In this document: positions 35,640 through 48,994 of the stretch, piece by piece
Layout: the number at the start of each line of letters is the position of its first letter
Numbering within the stretch: position 1 is the first letter of the stretch
Origin: Heterohyrax brucei
Lineage: Eukaryota > Chordata > Mammalia > Hyracoidea > Procaviidae
Direction of reading: 5' to 3'
NCBI GenBank assembly: GCA_028571685.1
Contig: CM053146.1
Location: forward strand, 24,835,431 to 24,899,430
Length of the DNA stretch: 64,000 nt
Translations under genes and position numbers: made by a program
Notes under the pieces: generated by a model
What the model was told of the DNA's origin: nothing
Databases searched by the model: none
What the model saw: the letters and a program-made list of their open reading frames with translations, nothing else

Positions 35640-35990
35640 GGAGCAGAAAATGATGGTGGTGGTGTTATTTTAATAGGGTTGCCCAGGTTAGCATCCCTGA
35701 GAAGGTGACATCCCTGAGTAGTGACCTAAGGAAAGTGAGGAGCAAATCACATCAATACTTCAAGGAACAATAGTCCCGGCTTAGGGAATACTAAATGCAA
35801 AGATTCTGAACCAAGAGTGCTTGGTTATTCAAGGGTCAGTGAAAAAGCTAGAGTAGTTCAGTGGAATGAATGAGGGGGACTTCCGTAAATAACATTAGAA
35901 GACTAGGGGTCCAGTTATATAGGGCTTTGTAGGCCATAGTACAACTTCATATTTTTAATTATTATTATCTTTTTGCATCTGGTGAGAAGA
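35640..35990. repeat. Ancient mammalian repeat, unassigned
   Basis: gcatccctgagaaggtgacatccctgag..gacctaaggaaagtgagg..aaggaacaatag..gggctttgtaggccatagta has the wording of a very common old mammalian repeat (also visible at 46300-46410), but I cannot fix the family name. Confidence 0.4.
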
Positions 35991-37664
35991 CATGGGTGGG
36001 TTTTAAGCAAGAGGTATCCTTCCCCTACAGAAAATTCTTGTACCGGAGCCCTCTTTTATGAGAGGCCAAGGCTTTCTCAGAGCTGCACTGAAGTCCAAGT
36101 CTGTTTCTTTTGTGTCTCCTATCTTCTCCATCTTCTGTCATAGATTTGGGACTTGCGTTACGGCCTAAAGCCTTTCCATTGTTTTCCACGACACTCAATA
36201 AATCTCTGGCCCTTGTAACTCAATCTTGGCACAGAGGACCTAAGGGACACAACCTCCAGTGACTAAGTTTTCCATGACAATCCATTTTTATACTTTGATT
36301 GTGTTCTCCTCTCAAATACTGGAAATTAAATTAGTTACTAAGTCCTATTAATTTTGCTAGGAAAAAAAATGTCTCTGGAATCTACTTTTTTCTTAAAGTC
36401 ATCTTAGAAATCTACAAAGTCTGAGTTTGCTTTTTACTTACTTTTTTTTAATTGTGACAATCTAAAAACAGATTATAGCTCAGCACAACTTTGTAAGTAA
36501 ACATCACAGGATATCAATGGCTATTGTTATTGGTCAAGACCCAATCAGAAGACAAAATTATCAGCAATTTGAAGATGAAAAACTATGCAAAGAATAATTA
36601 AATACTAAAAAGGTGGTTAACTGTCAAAAGGAGTAAAAGAAAATGGTAAAAGATACAAAAATAACATATGTAAAAAGAAGCTACTATCTACAGGGCTAAA
36701 GGAAATGAACAAAAAAGAAACTGTGCACTTAGAGGAGCCCACAAGCCTCATTGCAGATAGTGTGGTTGCCACAGAAGTGTGCAGCCTAACAGTGATGAGG
36801 AAACTTGCTTGAGGCTAATTCACTGGACTTGTCTTCTAGTTGGCTGGACAAACTTACTGGACAGTGGAGAACATAGCTGGCCCCAACGTTTGCTGAGATG
36901 AGTACTGCTGAACCTCTCACCTACTGGCAGTTGCTCCCCAAACAGCACAGAGGAACAAGCAGAAACAGTCTCTTCTTGTTATGCTTGTAGTGTCTCTGGT
37001 GTCCTCTGTTGAGAAAACCTAGCGTGGATCCACGTATCACCAGAGAAATGTGTACAAGGTCTGGCTCTAGCGTTATTAAGCAGGCAAAGTTGGGTAAATT
37101 TGGAGCAGAGAGGCAAGAAATTATTACATTCATGAATCATTGCAATCACAAATTAAATTATTACATTCACAAATATTGCAACGGAATGTCACATATCTGA
37201 CATAGTGAAACTCACGTGAAATTGCTCACTACAGATAAGTAAGTAAGCACAAATAAGTCTTTGCTTGCTTTGCTGACTGAGTTATCTGTCTCTGCTCATC
37301 ATTTTCATGAACATTGATTCTAGCTGTACTTTTGTACCCAACAGCTAGAACCTGTGTATCTGTTAGGGGGTTACTCTCAGGTAGCCAGGGTCTGCTTCCC
37401 CAAAGTGACTGAGAAATTCTATCCTTCCAGAGATCTCTCTATCAAATAACCGATGGGTCCATAAATATAAATATTAAGACTCCCACGTCCCTATTTAGGG
37501 CAGCTCTGGAGTGTGATCCACCCTGTCTTCAGGGCTCTTCTGCAAAATTAAGCCAGAATTAACTTCTGTAAGATTTTCCTTGGTATTGCACCCTCACTTG
37601 GCATCTTTCCTTTCCTTGTGCAAGTTGTCTATTTCCATAAGGGTTTCTCCTAAAAACTGTTAAA
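35991..37664. other. No gene recognised
   Basis: Only short non-homologous frames on either strand. No exon, CpG island or repeat that I can name. Confidence 0.4.
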
Positions 37665-37860
37665 ACAAAACAACAAGAAAACAGCTACTGATGGACTTCC
37701 AACTCACAGTGACCTCCTGTGTGTCAGGGTAGAACTGCACTGCATAAAGCTTTCACTGGCTAATTTTTCAGAAGTAGATCGCCATGCCTTCCTTCTACAT
37801 GATTTTGAGTCTGTCACCTTTTCGTTAGCAGCTGAGCACATTAACTGTACCACTTCCTGA
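37665..37860 (-). repeat. AfroSINE, antisense
   Basis: agctactgatggacttccaactcacagtgacctcc through ttcgttagcagctgagcacattaactgtaccac. Confidence 0.75.
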
Positions 37861-38794
37861 GAACACTTTCCAGTAAGTCTCATTCCCAAGAATTCTTGTC
37901 TTAAGGATTGTATTTGGGGAAAGCAAACTAAATCAGATGTAATGTAAACAAAAGTTTTGTAGTGATTTGAGCAGATAAAAGAGTAGATTATAATATGGCT
38001 CATAACACAGAAACGCTCAGGTCATGCCATTGACTACTGTACCTACTGCGCGAAGGATTGTATGAATGAGATCACGGCACATACCAACTTATAGTGGAGT
38101 TCTAGCACTAAAAGTGTAGCAGTAAGTACATCATCTTGGGCAATAAATAACTGGCTTAGTTAATTGTTTAATCTAGATTTCAATAATGTCGCAATCGTCT
38201 TACAGTGCACAAGAACCTAGCTTTATAGAGAGATATCTTATTAAAACTGTCATTCTCGAAGGGTTAGCTCGCAGTGTTTTTATTAAGTATAGAGTTCGGA
38301 ACAGAGCCTGGAAGTTATTAACATTATTTTGCAGAGTATACTTATGTAGATAGTCATTTCTTAACCTAAGTTTTACAAAAGAATTAAAAAAAACATGGAT
38401 TTGAGGCTATATAGTTTTTTCCCTAAATCCAACAGTGGCAATTTAATTTCATTAAGACAATATTATCTGTCACATTAAAATTAATGTTAATTTGAATTTT
38501 ATCAGTCATAATTTCACTTGTATTTAATTTGAATACAGATTAAGTGCTACCATTGTATTTAAGCTGTAAAGATAAGAGTTTTATACTTAATTTTATATTT
38601 ATATATTTTTAAGTAATAGGATAATAGAAACAGAGAACAGGTGTTGATGGCCTTAGTAACATTTTATTAACAAAACATGTATCACTAAAATTTGAGAAAT
38701 AGTTTTCAAAACGGGATTCTGGAACTCACAGTAGCAGCATGCCTTGGAATATCTTAGTAATGCAACCTCTGAGTCCCAATTAAAAAGAAAAAAA
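37861..38794. other. AT-rich, no feature recognised
   Basis: No supported gene. Confidence 0.4.
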
Positions 38795-38950
38795 AATCAT
38801 TGTCAAAAATTGATTCCAACTCACAGTAACTCTATAGGATGGACTAGAACTGCTCCCTATGGTTTCCAAGGAGTAGATAGTAGATTTAAATTGCTGGCAT
38901 TTTGGTTAGCAGACAAACTCTTAATCACTGCAGCACCAAGGCTCCTAGCC
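38795..38950 (-). repeat. AfroSINE, antisense
   Basis: attgtcaaaaattgattccaactcacagtaactctataggatgg through ttggttagcagac..tcttaatcactgcagcaccaagg. Confidence 0.85.
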
Positions 38951-39217
38951 CTACTTCAGACTTGCCAAACCAGGGACTCCGGGGGTGGGGACAGCAGTCT
39001 GTGTTTTAACAAGTTTCCCAGAAGATTGTGATGCAGTGGAATTTGACAACAACTACTCTAATCTCTCTTCTTTCCCTTGTTCAGGCTCTCATCCTCTCTT
39101 GGACTTCCTGGTGTACAGTCATTACACTTCAAATCATCTCCACATAACTGTGAGATGAATCTTACTAGAGCACATTTATTGTGCCACTCTGCCTTTAAGT
39201 ATCTTCAATGGTTCAGA
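38951..39217. other. No feature recognised
   Basis: Non-coding; contains no repeat that I can name. Confidence 0.35.
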
Positions 39218-41800
39218 ACCCATTACACTGTCACAGTAGTTGTAACAGCTTGGTACTGGTACAGAACCAGATACATAGACCTATGGAACAGAAAGGAGAA
39301 TGCAAATATAACATCCTCCATCTATGAGAAGCTGATATTTGACAAAGGTCCAAAGTCCATAAACTGGGGAAAAGATACTGTCTTTAACAACTGGTGTAGG
39401 CATAACTGGATATCCATCTCCAAAAAAGTGAAACATGACCCGTATCTCACAGTGATGTGAGTACAAAAACTAACTCAAAATGGATCAAATACCTAATTAT
39501 AAAATTTAAAACAATAAAGATCATGGAATTAAAAATAGGGTAACACTGGGATCCCTAATACAGCTCATAAAGAGACTACAGAATATTACTAACAATATAC
39601 AAATGCCAGAAGAGAAAATGAATAACTGGAAACTCCTAAAAATTGAACACTTAGGCTCACCCAAAGCCTTTAGCAAAAGAGTAAAAAGATTACCCACAGA
39701 CTGGGAAAGAATTTTTGTCTGCCATAAATCTGATCACTGTCTAATCTCCATAATCTACAAAGTACTGCAAAATCTCAGCAAGAAAAGAACAGTAACCCAA
39801 TTAAAAAATGGACAAAGGATAGAAACATTGCCCTTCACCAAAGAAGATGTTCAGGCAGCTAACAAATACATAAGCAAATGCTCATGATCATTAGCCATTA
39901 GAGAAATCCAAATTAAAACTGTAGTTAGATGCCATCACACCTCAACAAAGCTGGTTTTAGTCCAAAAAACACAAAATAATAAATGTTGGAGAGGTTGTCG
40001 CAAGACTGGAACTCTTCTACATTGCTGGTGGGACTGTAAAATGATACAACTACTTTGGAAATCTATTTGACACTTTCTTAAAAAGCCAGAAATAGAAATG
40101 TCATATGATCCAGCAATCCCACTTCTTGGACTATATCTTAGAGAAATAAAGGCTGTCACATGAAAAGATGCATGCACACCAATATTTTTTTTTGTCGTTG
40201 TTATTCTTTTTTTTATTATGATTGAATGAAAATGTACATTCCCATATAAATTTGCATGCTTACTTATATGCAGCTCCCACTGCTCTCCCTGACTGGTGAC
40301 AGTACACCTTTCCTCTTTGCTCCATATATGTCCTATCCTCCCAACAGTCTCCTATCCCCTCCTCTCCACCCACTCCCTTTCCTCCAGTAAGAAGTCAGCA
40401 GGAAGGTATCCTATAGATGCATAGGACCATAAATTTCTGACAAAATATTGTCACTCTGTATCACCAAGTCCAATCCATTGGTGTCCTAAAAGTTGACCTT
40501 CATTATTATTTATGGACAGGAGCAGCATCAGGGCCAGGGGCCATGCTTCCAGGGGAACGCCAGAGCCCCTACACCATCAACTGTATGCACGCCAATGTTT
40601 ATTGTAGCACTGCCCACAATAGCAAAAGAGTAGAATCAACCCAGGTGCCCATTAACAGAGGAATGGATAAACAAACTGTGGCAGAGTCACACAGTGGAAT
40701 ATTATGCAGTGATAAAGAACAACAATGGGAAATATAACACAGAATCATCTGGAAGTCATTATGCTGAATGAAATTAGTCGGTTGCAAAAGGACAAATGAG
40801 TGAGTCAAGAAAAGGTTGAAGCACAGAAGAAAACAATCTTTGATGGTTACAAAGGTGGAAAGGGAGGGAGAGGAGTATTCATAGGTTACTTAGTAGATAT
40901 AGGAATTAGGTTAGGTGAAGGGAGTGACAGCGCACAGTGGAAGGGAAGTTAGCACAGCTGGACTACACCAAAAGCGAAAAGGTTTTCTAAATACCATCCA
41001 ACATTTTGAAGGAGTAGCAGGGACAGGGATCCAGGGACCATGGTTTCAGGGGACATCTCGGCTAACTGTATAACTTTTTTTTAAAGAAAATGTTCTGCAC
41101 ACCACTTTGGTGAGTGACATCTGGGGTTCTAAAAGCTAGCAAGTTGTCATCTAGGTAACACCAACTGGTCCCAATCCACCTGGAGCAGAGGAGAATGAAG
41201 GACATCAAAGACATGAGGAAGATACCAGCCCCACAGACAGAACACGCCATATGACCCAGAGACTACATCAGCATGAGACCAGAAGAACCATATGGCGATC
41301 AGCCATACCAACAGCTGCCTTGACAGGGAAAACAATGTAAAGTCCCTGATGCAGAGGCATAAAAATGAGTGTGAAAAACTAGAACTGTATTAAAAAAAAG
41401 CCCTTGATGGTTCGTCAGACTGGAGGGTCCTCTGAGAACCTGGCACCCAGACTCACTGTTAGGCTAAAGCTGAAAGCAGTACTGAAGCCAACTCTTCAGG
41501 CAAAGCTTGAGCTGGGCTATATACACAGTGTGATGCTGGTGAAGAGTGTGCTTCTTGGCTTAAATACATACATGAAGCTGTTTGAGCAGCTCCTCTCTAC
41601 AGGCGAGCTGAGCTGTCGGAGGGGAACAGGAATTGGCTGAGTGGATATGGGAAATACGGGGTGGAAAGGAAGAGTGTGTTGTAACGGGGTGGTTGGGGTG
41701 GAGAGCAGTGGGATTTGCACAGGGGTGTGTATGAAGGGTTTTACATGGTAAATTGATTTGGATTGTAAACTTCCACTTAAAGCACAATAAAATATATTTT
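39218..41800 (+). mobile_element. Older L1, 3' half
   Basis: Begins in ORF2 (VTAWYWYRTRYIDLWNRKEN near 39245) and continues through KWDPFNEGK-like and HLIISIIYKVLQNLSKK blocks (39740-39800) and the ORF2 C-terminus (MDKQTVAESHSGILCSDKE, near 40665). The 3' UTR ends at 41780 in aataaaatatattt. Frameshifted throughout. An antisense L1 end (40184-40584) sits inside it. Confidence 0.8.
40184..40584 (-). mobile_element. L1 3' end inserted antisense in an L1
   Basis: Positions 40190-40580 read as the reverse of an L1 3' UTR (poly-T start, aatgtacattcccatataaatttgcatgc, gggccatgcttccagggg). ATGCACACCAAT at 40172-40183 and ATGCACGCCAAT at 40585-40596 form an imperfect 12-bp target duplication. Confidence 0.8.
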
Positions 41801-42234
41801 AGAAGATACCTTTAGCGGTTAACCTCTTTAACATGGCTTTTTCAGCTATACAGTAGTAGTGACAAGCCCTGCATCAGGTTGCTGTGAGGCTAAGGATAAA
41901 GCCTTAATTAAAGGGTAACCTTCAGCTCATGTTTACTTCAGCAGTAGCATCTCCCATTGCCTAAAGCAGTTATTAAAAATGTTTCCTAAGTGGGAAATTG
42001 TCTACCATGTTCATCTCAGTGGGAGGACGATCTTGGATTGACCAGCCTCCCTTGTCTCAGTCACGTAATCTGTGTTAAGACTTTTCAGATTTCCCGCCCT
42101 TGACTTGAATGTGAGTGCGTGACTCACTAGTGCAGGGACAGCGATGGATTCATGCTGGCAGTGGGGCAGCAGCAGCAACAAGCAGTCCTCAGGACCAGCA
42201 GACAGAGCTGCTCCTGGTGGAACCAGTGTCGGGA
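41801..42234. other. No feature recognised
   Basis: Non-coding sequence with no exon signal. Confidence 0.35.
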
Positions 42235-42430
42235 GTAGCAGCGCAGTGGTTCGGTACTTGGTTGCTAACCAAAAGGTGTGCGGCTCAAACCCACCAGCTG
42301 TTGTGTGGGAGAAAGTTGTGGCAGTCTGCTTCAGTCAAGATTTACAGCAGTAGAAACCTGATGGGGCAGTTCTACTCCATGCTACAGGGTTGCTGTGAGT
42401 CAGAATCAACTTAATGTCTATCGTTTTGAT
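42235..42430 (+). repeat. AfroSINE (long form)
   Basis: agcgcagtggttcggtacttggttgctaaccaaaaggtg, then ggcagtctgcttcagtcaagattt and gctgtgagtcagaatcaac. Confidence 0.85.
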
Positions 42431-42821
42431 TTTTCTTTCTTTTTTTTTAATAACAGCTTTTTTAAATAACAGTGTGAAGTCCTAGTGAATACAGAAGATG
42501 CCTGACTTACATCTTCCTCAAAATCAACGCCTTCAATAAAGATAAAGTGAAGATTGTAATTTCACTGTTTGTGGTTGTCATTCATGCCATAAGGACTTTT
42601 TCAGCTGAAATACAATTTAGAAAATTTGTTAATTTGATACCAGCCCTCTTCGTGTTTGCTCGAAAGACAAAAGTTGGGGAATTAAACTCTGAATAAATTT
42701 GATCATTTATTCTGTTCAAAGCCATTCAGTGACTTAAGGACACTCAAGTCCCACATCAGAGAAGTGACAAACAGGACAAACAGGACCAGGGTTCTGCACA
42801 TAAATAGTGTCTGTACAACAC
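42431..42821. other. No feature recognised
   Basis: Non-coding. A poly-T run near 42440 is probably a SINE or LINE tail in reverse. Confidence 0.35.
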
Positions 42822-43030
42822 TACAGAAGCCTTGGTGATGCAGTGGTTAAGTGCTCAACTGCTAACTGAAATATCAGTGGTCCGAACCCACCAGCTACTC
42901 TGTGAGAGGAAGATGTTAACAGTCAGCTCCTGTAAAGATCTCAGCCTTGGAAACCCTGTGGGCAGTTCTGCTCTGCTGCTGTGGTTCACAGCTGACTTGA
43001 CAGTAACGGACTGGCTTTTGGTTTGGTGAC
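42822..43030 (+). repeat. AfroSINE (long form)
   Basis: agaagccttggtgatgcagtggttaagtgctcaactgctaactgaa through gacttgacagtaacggactggcttttgg. Confidence 0.8.
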
Positions 43031-43549
43031 GGAGCTATGGTGCAACAGTGTGGGGGATGCGGACATCATTCCAGGACTCATTTTGGGATTGATTTTGGCT
43101 GTGACTTTGACTGCTTAGCTTCTGTTTGTTATCTTTTAGTTTTTTAAGAGCTTATGTGAGCTACTTTTTATTCATTTAAGCCTCTCTCCTCTTCTTTTTT
43201 TGTATAAATCAGCCAGTCAGTATCTGTTGCTCACCATTAGGAAACTGGCCAGTACAGGCCTCACACTTCATGGCCAGATTCATGTCTCACCGCTCCCTTC
43301 TCGCCCCAAATGTAATGCTTCCATAAGCCTGCAGCGCTCACCATTCATAAATGCTGATTTGTCAGCTACCACAGAGGTGGCTTCACCTCATGGCAGCTTT
43401 ATATATAATGGAATAAAATGTTACCCAGTTCTGCAGCAATTTTATAGATATAAATATGTAATTTTACCGTTACTTATCTAGGCTTATGTTGTTTTCTTTG
43501 CTTGAGGAATTCTTCTTTTAGCTGTTTTGCCTAGTAAAATCTTTATCCT
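43031..43549. other. No feature recognised
   Basis: Non-coding sequence. Confidence 0.35.
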
Positions 43550-43755
43550 TTGTTGTTGTTAGTTGCTCTTGAGTCTATTCTGACTCACAGTGATCCTATG
43601 TTTGCAGAGTAGAACTGTTTGATAGGGTTCAAGGATACAACCTTTTGGAAGCAGATCACCAGGCCCATCTTTAGAGACACTTCTGCTTGGACGAGAATTG
43701 CCAGCTTTTCAGCTGCAGTCAAGTGCTTAACCATTTGTGCCATCCAGGGAATTCT
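43550..43755 (-). repeat. AfroSINE (long form), antisense
   Basis: tgttgttgttagttgctcttgagtctattctgactcacagtgatcctatg through cagtcaagtgcttaaccatttgtgccatccaggg. Confidence 0.8.
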
Positions 43756-44024
43756 ACTCATCCTTTAAGATCCACTAATTCTTGTCAGAATTAATTCTCA
43801 CTGTTTATGATTGGATATCTAAGAGACAGCCTCTTTGTATTCAAGGTCCTGATATACCAAGATGCTTAGGAAAATGACTAATAACAAAAGACTTCCTTTA
43901 GCCAGGAGAATTACAGGGTCAACAACCCCTGCACATCTTTTCTGGAACTGACACACCTGCTTGCTTTTTTTTTTTTAACCAGTGGATTTATATAATTTAT
44001 ATAATTGAGACATTGTAATTCTAA

Positions 44025-44280
44025 TAGGGAAATCCTGGTGTTGTAGTGGTTAAGTGCTATGTCTGCTAACCGAAAGATTGGCAGTTCAAATCTGCCCCTG
44101 GGTGGCACAGAGTTAACATACCAGCTGCTGGTTGAAGGTTGGAGGTAAGAGTCCACCCAGTGGGACCTTGAAAGAATGGCCCGGTGATCTTCTTCCACAA
44201 AATCAGCCAGTGAAAACTCTGTGAAGTAGTTGCTGACACACAAAGAGTCACCATGATTCAGAGTTGACTCAAAGGCAAGT
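44025..44280 (+). repeat. Two AfroSINEs, one nested in the other
   Basis: The first copy (aaatcctggtgttgtagtggttaag..ggcagttcaaatctgcc) stops at about 44094 and a second, older-type copy follows (cctgggtggcacagagttaac..aatcagccagtgaaaactctgtgaag..gattcagagttgactcaaaggca). Confidence 0.7.
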
Positions 44281-45289
44281 GAAAACTGCGCTGGAATATA
44301 ATCGATTTTAGTCTACTAAAAGAATAATGAAATTGGAATATAGTGAAGACTATCGATAAAAGGAAATAATGTATGAATAAACTCCTTCCTCCCTTTTTAA
44401 ACTTAGGTCCTGTTCTGGTTGTTGTATTTGATCCCCCTCTTATTCGTGCAGTGCCCATGTAGTTGGGGTACTGGGTCTAGCTCCTAAGCCTGATTAGCCT
44501 GACGTATCTGTGATCACCACCAGTTTAGGAACTCAGACTTAAGCCAATCACGCACAAAAGTATCCCTGGCCAGGAGAACTATATTGGTCAGATCTGACAA
44601 AAGGAGTTTGGTTCCCTCTCTACCTCATCTACTTCCACTCCCTATCTGCCTGTCTTCCTGGACACACACGGGAAACATGCAGCCTCAATCACCATCATCA
44701 GCTAAACTGCAATTCTAAGCTTAAAGCCGACAATGCAGACAGCAGAAAAGAAAGAACAATTCTAGGTCCTTGTTGGCATTGTTGAAAGACTGATTCACCA
44801 GCCCCAAATCCCACTCCATGCAGGTTCACTGTATGTAGCCATATGATGTGTGCATTGTACAACTCTACTTACATAGACTGAGATGTGACTGGTGAAATAC
44901 TTCATCTGAGCTTATTAAAAACAGCATATCACTTTTAATGCTCAAGGCAATTTCAACTTTTTCAAAGTTATTACTTGTAGTCAAAATTAGTGTGATGTCT
45001 ACCTAACTCATACTCCCTTGTTTCCCTTATTTTCCCACTGCAAATTGGGTCTGGCTCCCTTGTTACACTGATTCCTCCTTTGGGAGGAGCACTTCATATA
45101 ACTTGCATCTGACCCAGTACCTAGCACACAAAAAGCATACAATAAATTTTTTATTGAATTTAAATTTAGCTATCTTTCACATTTATATTCTACTTCCTGA
45201 TCTGAATTTAATGGCCTGTGGGAAAGAGATCATATATGATAACTCTTTTATAGTCCTGGTATCTGTTTCTGGATTGACAATAATAACTG
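44281..45289. other. No gene recognised
   Basis: Non-coding sequence; poly-T at 43968-43977 lies just before the SINE pair. Confidence 0.35.
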
Positions 45290-45490
45290 ATGTGCATGCA
45301 TTGCCATCGAGTTCATGTCAACTTACAGCAACACTGTAGAATGGAGCAGTGTTGTGTCATAGCATTTTCAAGATTATAAATCTTTGGAAGCTGTCACTTT
45401 TTTTTTCTCAGGAGGAATGGCTGGGTGTTTGAACACCTATCTTTCAGTTAGCATCTTAGTTCCTTACTGTTGGCCTACCAGGTCTCTTTA
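45290..45490 (-). repeat. AfroSINE (long form), antisense, degraded
   Basis: gcattgccatcgagttcatgtcaacttacagcaacactgtag through aacacctatctttcagttagcatc. Confidence 0.65.
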
Positions 45491-45493
45491 ATT

Positions 45494-45700
45494 GACACAT
45501 TACTACTTAGTAAGCACCTATTCTATGCCAGCCACTCTCCTGGTGGTTCAAACATATTAACTCATTTGATCTCTGTAATCAACTTTGGAAATAAAATGTA
45601 TTCGTGTCAATTTAAGTTTTAGGAAAGCTACTGACCTGCGTAAGATCACACAATTATTTTAAGTGCAAGACCAGGAATATATACTCAAATACACCGGGCA
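45494..45700 (-). repeat. MIR SINE, antisense
   Basis: agtaagcacctattctatgccagccactctcctggtgg, ttaactcatttgatctctgtaatcaa and gacctgcgtaagatcacacaat follow reverse MIR order. Confidence 0.8.
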
Positions 45701-47574
45701 CGTTGATACAGGTGATGATGATGAGACCTGAGTCCCCTGCTCTGGTACGCAGTGATTATGTAACGTCATTCCAAGAAAATGAATCTACACTTCAGGGAGT
45801 TTTTGTTCAAAAACAAAAATGAGTCTGATGATTTTGTTCCTGCCTGCAGGAGGCCACACTCCTGCTCAGAAAGTCAGCAGGTAGCTCAAACCACCCACCT
45901 CCTGGGACAGCCAGAAACCCAGCAGCAGCATGGAAGCAGAGAGGCAAGACCCTGTGAGAACACAAACCTGAAGAATACAGTCAAGTGCTGAGAAGCCATT
46001 TGACAGGACCTTCTGCTCTGCTCTGCATGAAACCAAAATCAAGCATGAGGCAATCGCACCAAGATGCCAATGGTCAGATCATCAGTAATGCAACCATATA
46101 ACAATCCTTATCAACTTCATGTGCCCACCAGTGGACCAGACTCTGTCGGAAGTTGAGGAGGAGTAAATGGGCTTGCAGGGCATCTGGGGAGAGGAATAAA
46201 ACATACACTGGAAAAGACAACTGAGATGCAAGGTGATATATACTGAAAGCTAAATAGGTAATACAGGAAGGAAACTGGAGACAGAAAGAATTTGAAAGAT
46301 CACTGTGGCCTGAGGCAGTTAGGAAAAAACTTCAAAGAGAAGGCAAAGTTTGAGCTGGGCCTTGGTAAGTAAGGGGTGTTCAGAGAGGCAGAGGGAAGAC
46401 ACACCACAGGATACCTATGTAGAAATTTGTGGCCAAGGTATCTTAGAGTGAGAAGATCATGGTGTTACATGTGACTGTTATTTATCTGCAATGTCAAGAT
46501 AAGGAATTGGGATTTCACTCTGTAAGAATGGAGTTTCCCAAAGTTTGAGAGCAAAGAGATGACATGAAGACTTACTTCATAAGGGATGTGATAGATCTGA
46601 GTTTTCTTGTGTAACTCGTTTTTCCAGTTTTGGGTAAATGCAACATCAAATAAGGTTAATACCCCAAATCTACTGGTATTCTTCCCCAGGCCCTCATACC
46701 TCTGCAATATTTCTGTGAGTCTCCTAGACCTATAGTGATTTATGACATCCTTCTCCTTGATGAAAGGGTAACACACCACTACTTTCATTGCTAGCAGGGC
46801 CACTGTAACAACACTGATACCCTGACACAGACATTATCCCAACACAGTGTTGAGCTAGAGTTCTTAACACCTCAAGGTCATTCACAGAAGTGAGTGCTCA
46901 GCAAATTTGCATCTTCTCTACTTACTGAAACTTCTCTTCTGGGCTCCATGTCTTTACTGAGTATCCATAAAAACAGGACTTGCACTTCTCTCCTTAGGGC
47001 TCAGATATGAGACCTAGGCCAGATTTGAGTGTCATACCATAGGTAAACACTATCTAACTTCTAAACTCCATTCATTGCTTGGAACCCTTTGGATAACAAA
47101 CAAACAAAAGTCTAACAAATCTTGTGCAAGCTGGAGTCTGGGAACTCTGTTCAGCAGTCCACCGAATATGCTCAGATGGAAGATTTTCAGAGTATGTCCT
47201 CGAGAAGCACTATGCTGTGGTGGATACCCATGCAGAATTAAAGGGGCTGTGTCTACATTTGAGAAATTTTGGGTGCAGAGCTCCAGACTCTACCTAGTCA
47301 AAAGTATGTCTCCTCTTCTGCTGCACCCATACATCCTGTAAACACCAAGCTTTCACTGTCTTCGTTATGCCGTACCATGAATGCACTTATATCCATCAGC
47401 AACATGGCCAACGTCATGCACACATACTCTCCAGTCTACCTCATCTCTACAGAGTTTGCAGGATTATGAAGCAGACAGCTATGGACAACATCACCTCAGT
47501 CGCTAAGCTTATATTTTATGAAACTCCAGACTAACAAATGCTGTTCTGCTGATTGTGATTTGGAGGAAAAGAGA
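45701..47574. other. No gene recognised
   Basis: No supported exon. 46300-46410 (gagctgggccttggtaagtaagggg.gttcagagaggcagag) looks like the same ancient repeat class as 35640-35990. Confidence 0.4.
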
Positions 47575-47715
47575 CTATTGGGAGTATGAGACATGTATGG
47601 AGCAGAGAGGAATAGTGTGCTGTCACCGGGGAGGGAGAGCAGTGGAAGCTGCATATAGGTGGGCATGTAAATTTATACAAGAATGTACATTTTTCACTCA
47701 GTCATAATAAAAAAA
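47575..47715 (+). mobile_element. Short L1 3' end
   Basis: gacatgtatggagcagagaggaatagtgtgctgtcac through gtacatttttcactcagtcataataaaa matches the last 140 bp of the L1 at 16845-18326. Confidence 0.85.
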
Positions 47716-47754
47716 AGGAAATTAGGCTATCTGGTAGAAAAATAAACGTATATA

Positions 47755-47782
47755 TTTTATTTATTTATTTATTTATTTAATG
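47755..47782. repeat. (TTTA)n microsatellite
   Basis: About six tandem ATTT units directly after the L1 end, as often grown from a poly(A) tail. Confidence 0.9.
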
Positions 47783-47857
47783 CACATTGATCTCTGAAGT
47801 ATTTTTCCTATCACAACTATTAACATCTACTTCCCAGTAAAAATTTCCCTAAGAAAA

Positions 47858-48000
47858 CCAAAGCAAACCCACTGCTGTCAAGTCGCTTCCAACTCATAGT
47901 AACACTATAAACAGAGTAGAGCTGCCAGATATAGTTTCCAAGGAGCACCTGCTGGATTTGAACTGTTGACCTTTTAGTTAGTGGCTGTGCCTGGTGTTAA
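47858..48000 (-). repeat. AfroSINE, antisense
   Basis: ccactgctgtcaagtcgcttccaactcatagtaacactat through ggatttgaactgttgaccttttagttagtggc. Confidence 0.85.
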
Positions 48001-48591
48001 ACTTATACATGATTCATGTGGTTTTTATTTGCTCTGTGTTATCTACAAACACTTCGTTCAGGCTCTAGAACAATTACCTTTACCCTTCAAATGCAAGCCA
48101 AAATATAAATGCAAGTGATTGGAGTTATATCATCTGCTTATGCCAGGGGAATCACCAGGTTTTATATACCTCTTACTGCCTTGCACTAAGCATCTACCAC
48201 TAGTACGATGAGATAGTTTATAGTCAATAAGACAGTACCATTCAAAACTCTCTTAGTATCGACTTTAATGGAAAATGTTCTGACTTGTTTCTGAAGTTTG
48301 TTCTCTATTGCCTAAGACTCTCTGAGGGGAAAACAGGGATGATTAAATTTGTTGTAAATGGAAGTCTTTACTTATCCCTGTACTTCCAAAATACCTTAGC
48401 TACCCAGCCTTCCAGGTGCCATCTCTCCGAGTCATGGCAAGAGTAGCCATTTGAGGTAGGAGTCTGCATTTCAAGGTGATTGCTCAGATACGAGTTCATA
48501 ATACAACAGAATCCAAGCAGCAGGGTTGTTGCTTGGCAAGATATATCTCACACTGTTAACACTACCAGTTTCCATAAGCCTTAGACATGTG
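48001..48591. other. No feature recognised
   Basis: Non-coding sequence. Confidence 0.35.
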
Positions 48592-48722
48592 ATGGAAACC
48601 CTGGTGGTGGAGTGGCTTAAAGCTACAGCTGCTAACCAAAAGGTTGGCAGTTCGAATCTACCAGGCACTCCTTGGAAACTCCGTGGCAGTTCTACTCTGT
48701 ATCCACTCGACAGAAATTGGTG
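48592..48722 (+). repeat. AfroSINE, 3'-truncated
   Basis: ggaaaccctggtggtggagtggcttaaagctacagctgctaaccaaaaggttggcagttcgaat is close to the family consensus. Confidence 0.85.
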
Positions 48723-48994
48723 TATTTTTTTAGATATATGCTGGCAAACTAGGTCTGATAAAGTGAAGTATTTTATCAGTAGACAGGTTAGCAATCTGGA
48801 ATCCAGATATTTAAAGAAACAGAGAAACAGGGAGGCAGAAGTAGAGGAATATGCAGCACACTCATCCTAAGATTCAGTGTAGGACAAAATCATTAGGAGT
48901 GCTCGATAAATCATTAATTTCTAAGTCCCATCTTCAGAGTTTCTGATTTAATAGATCTCAAGTGAGATAAGAAAGATCACATTTCTAACAAGCT
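48723..48994. other. No feature recognised
   Basis: Non-coding sequence. Confidence 0.3.
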
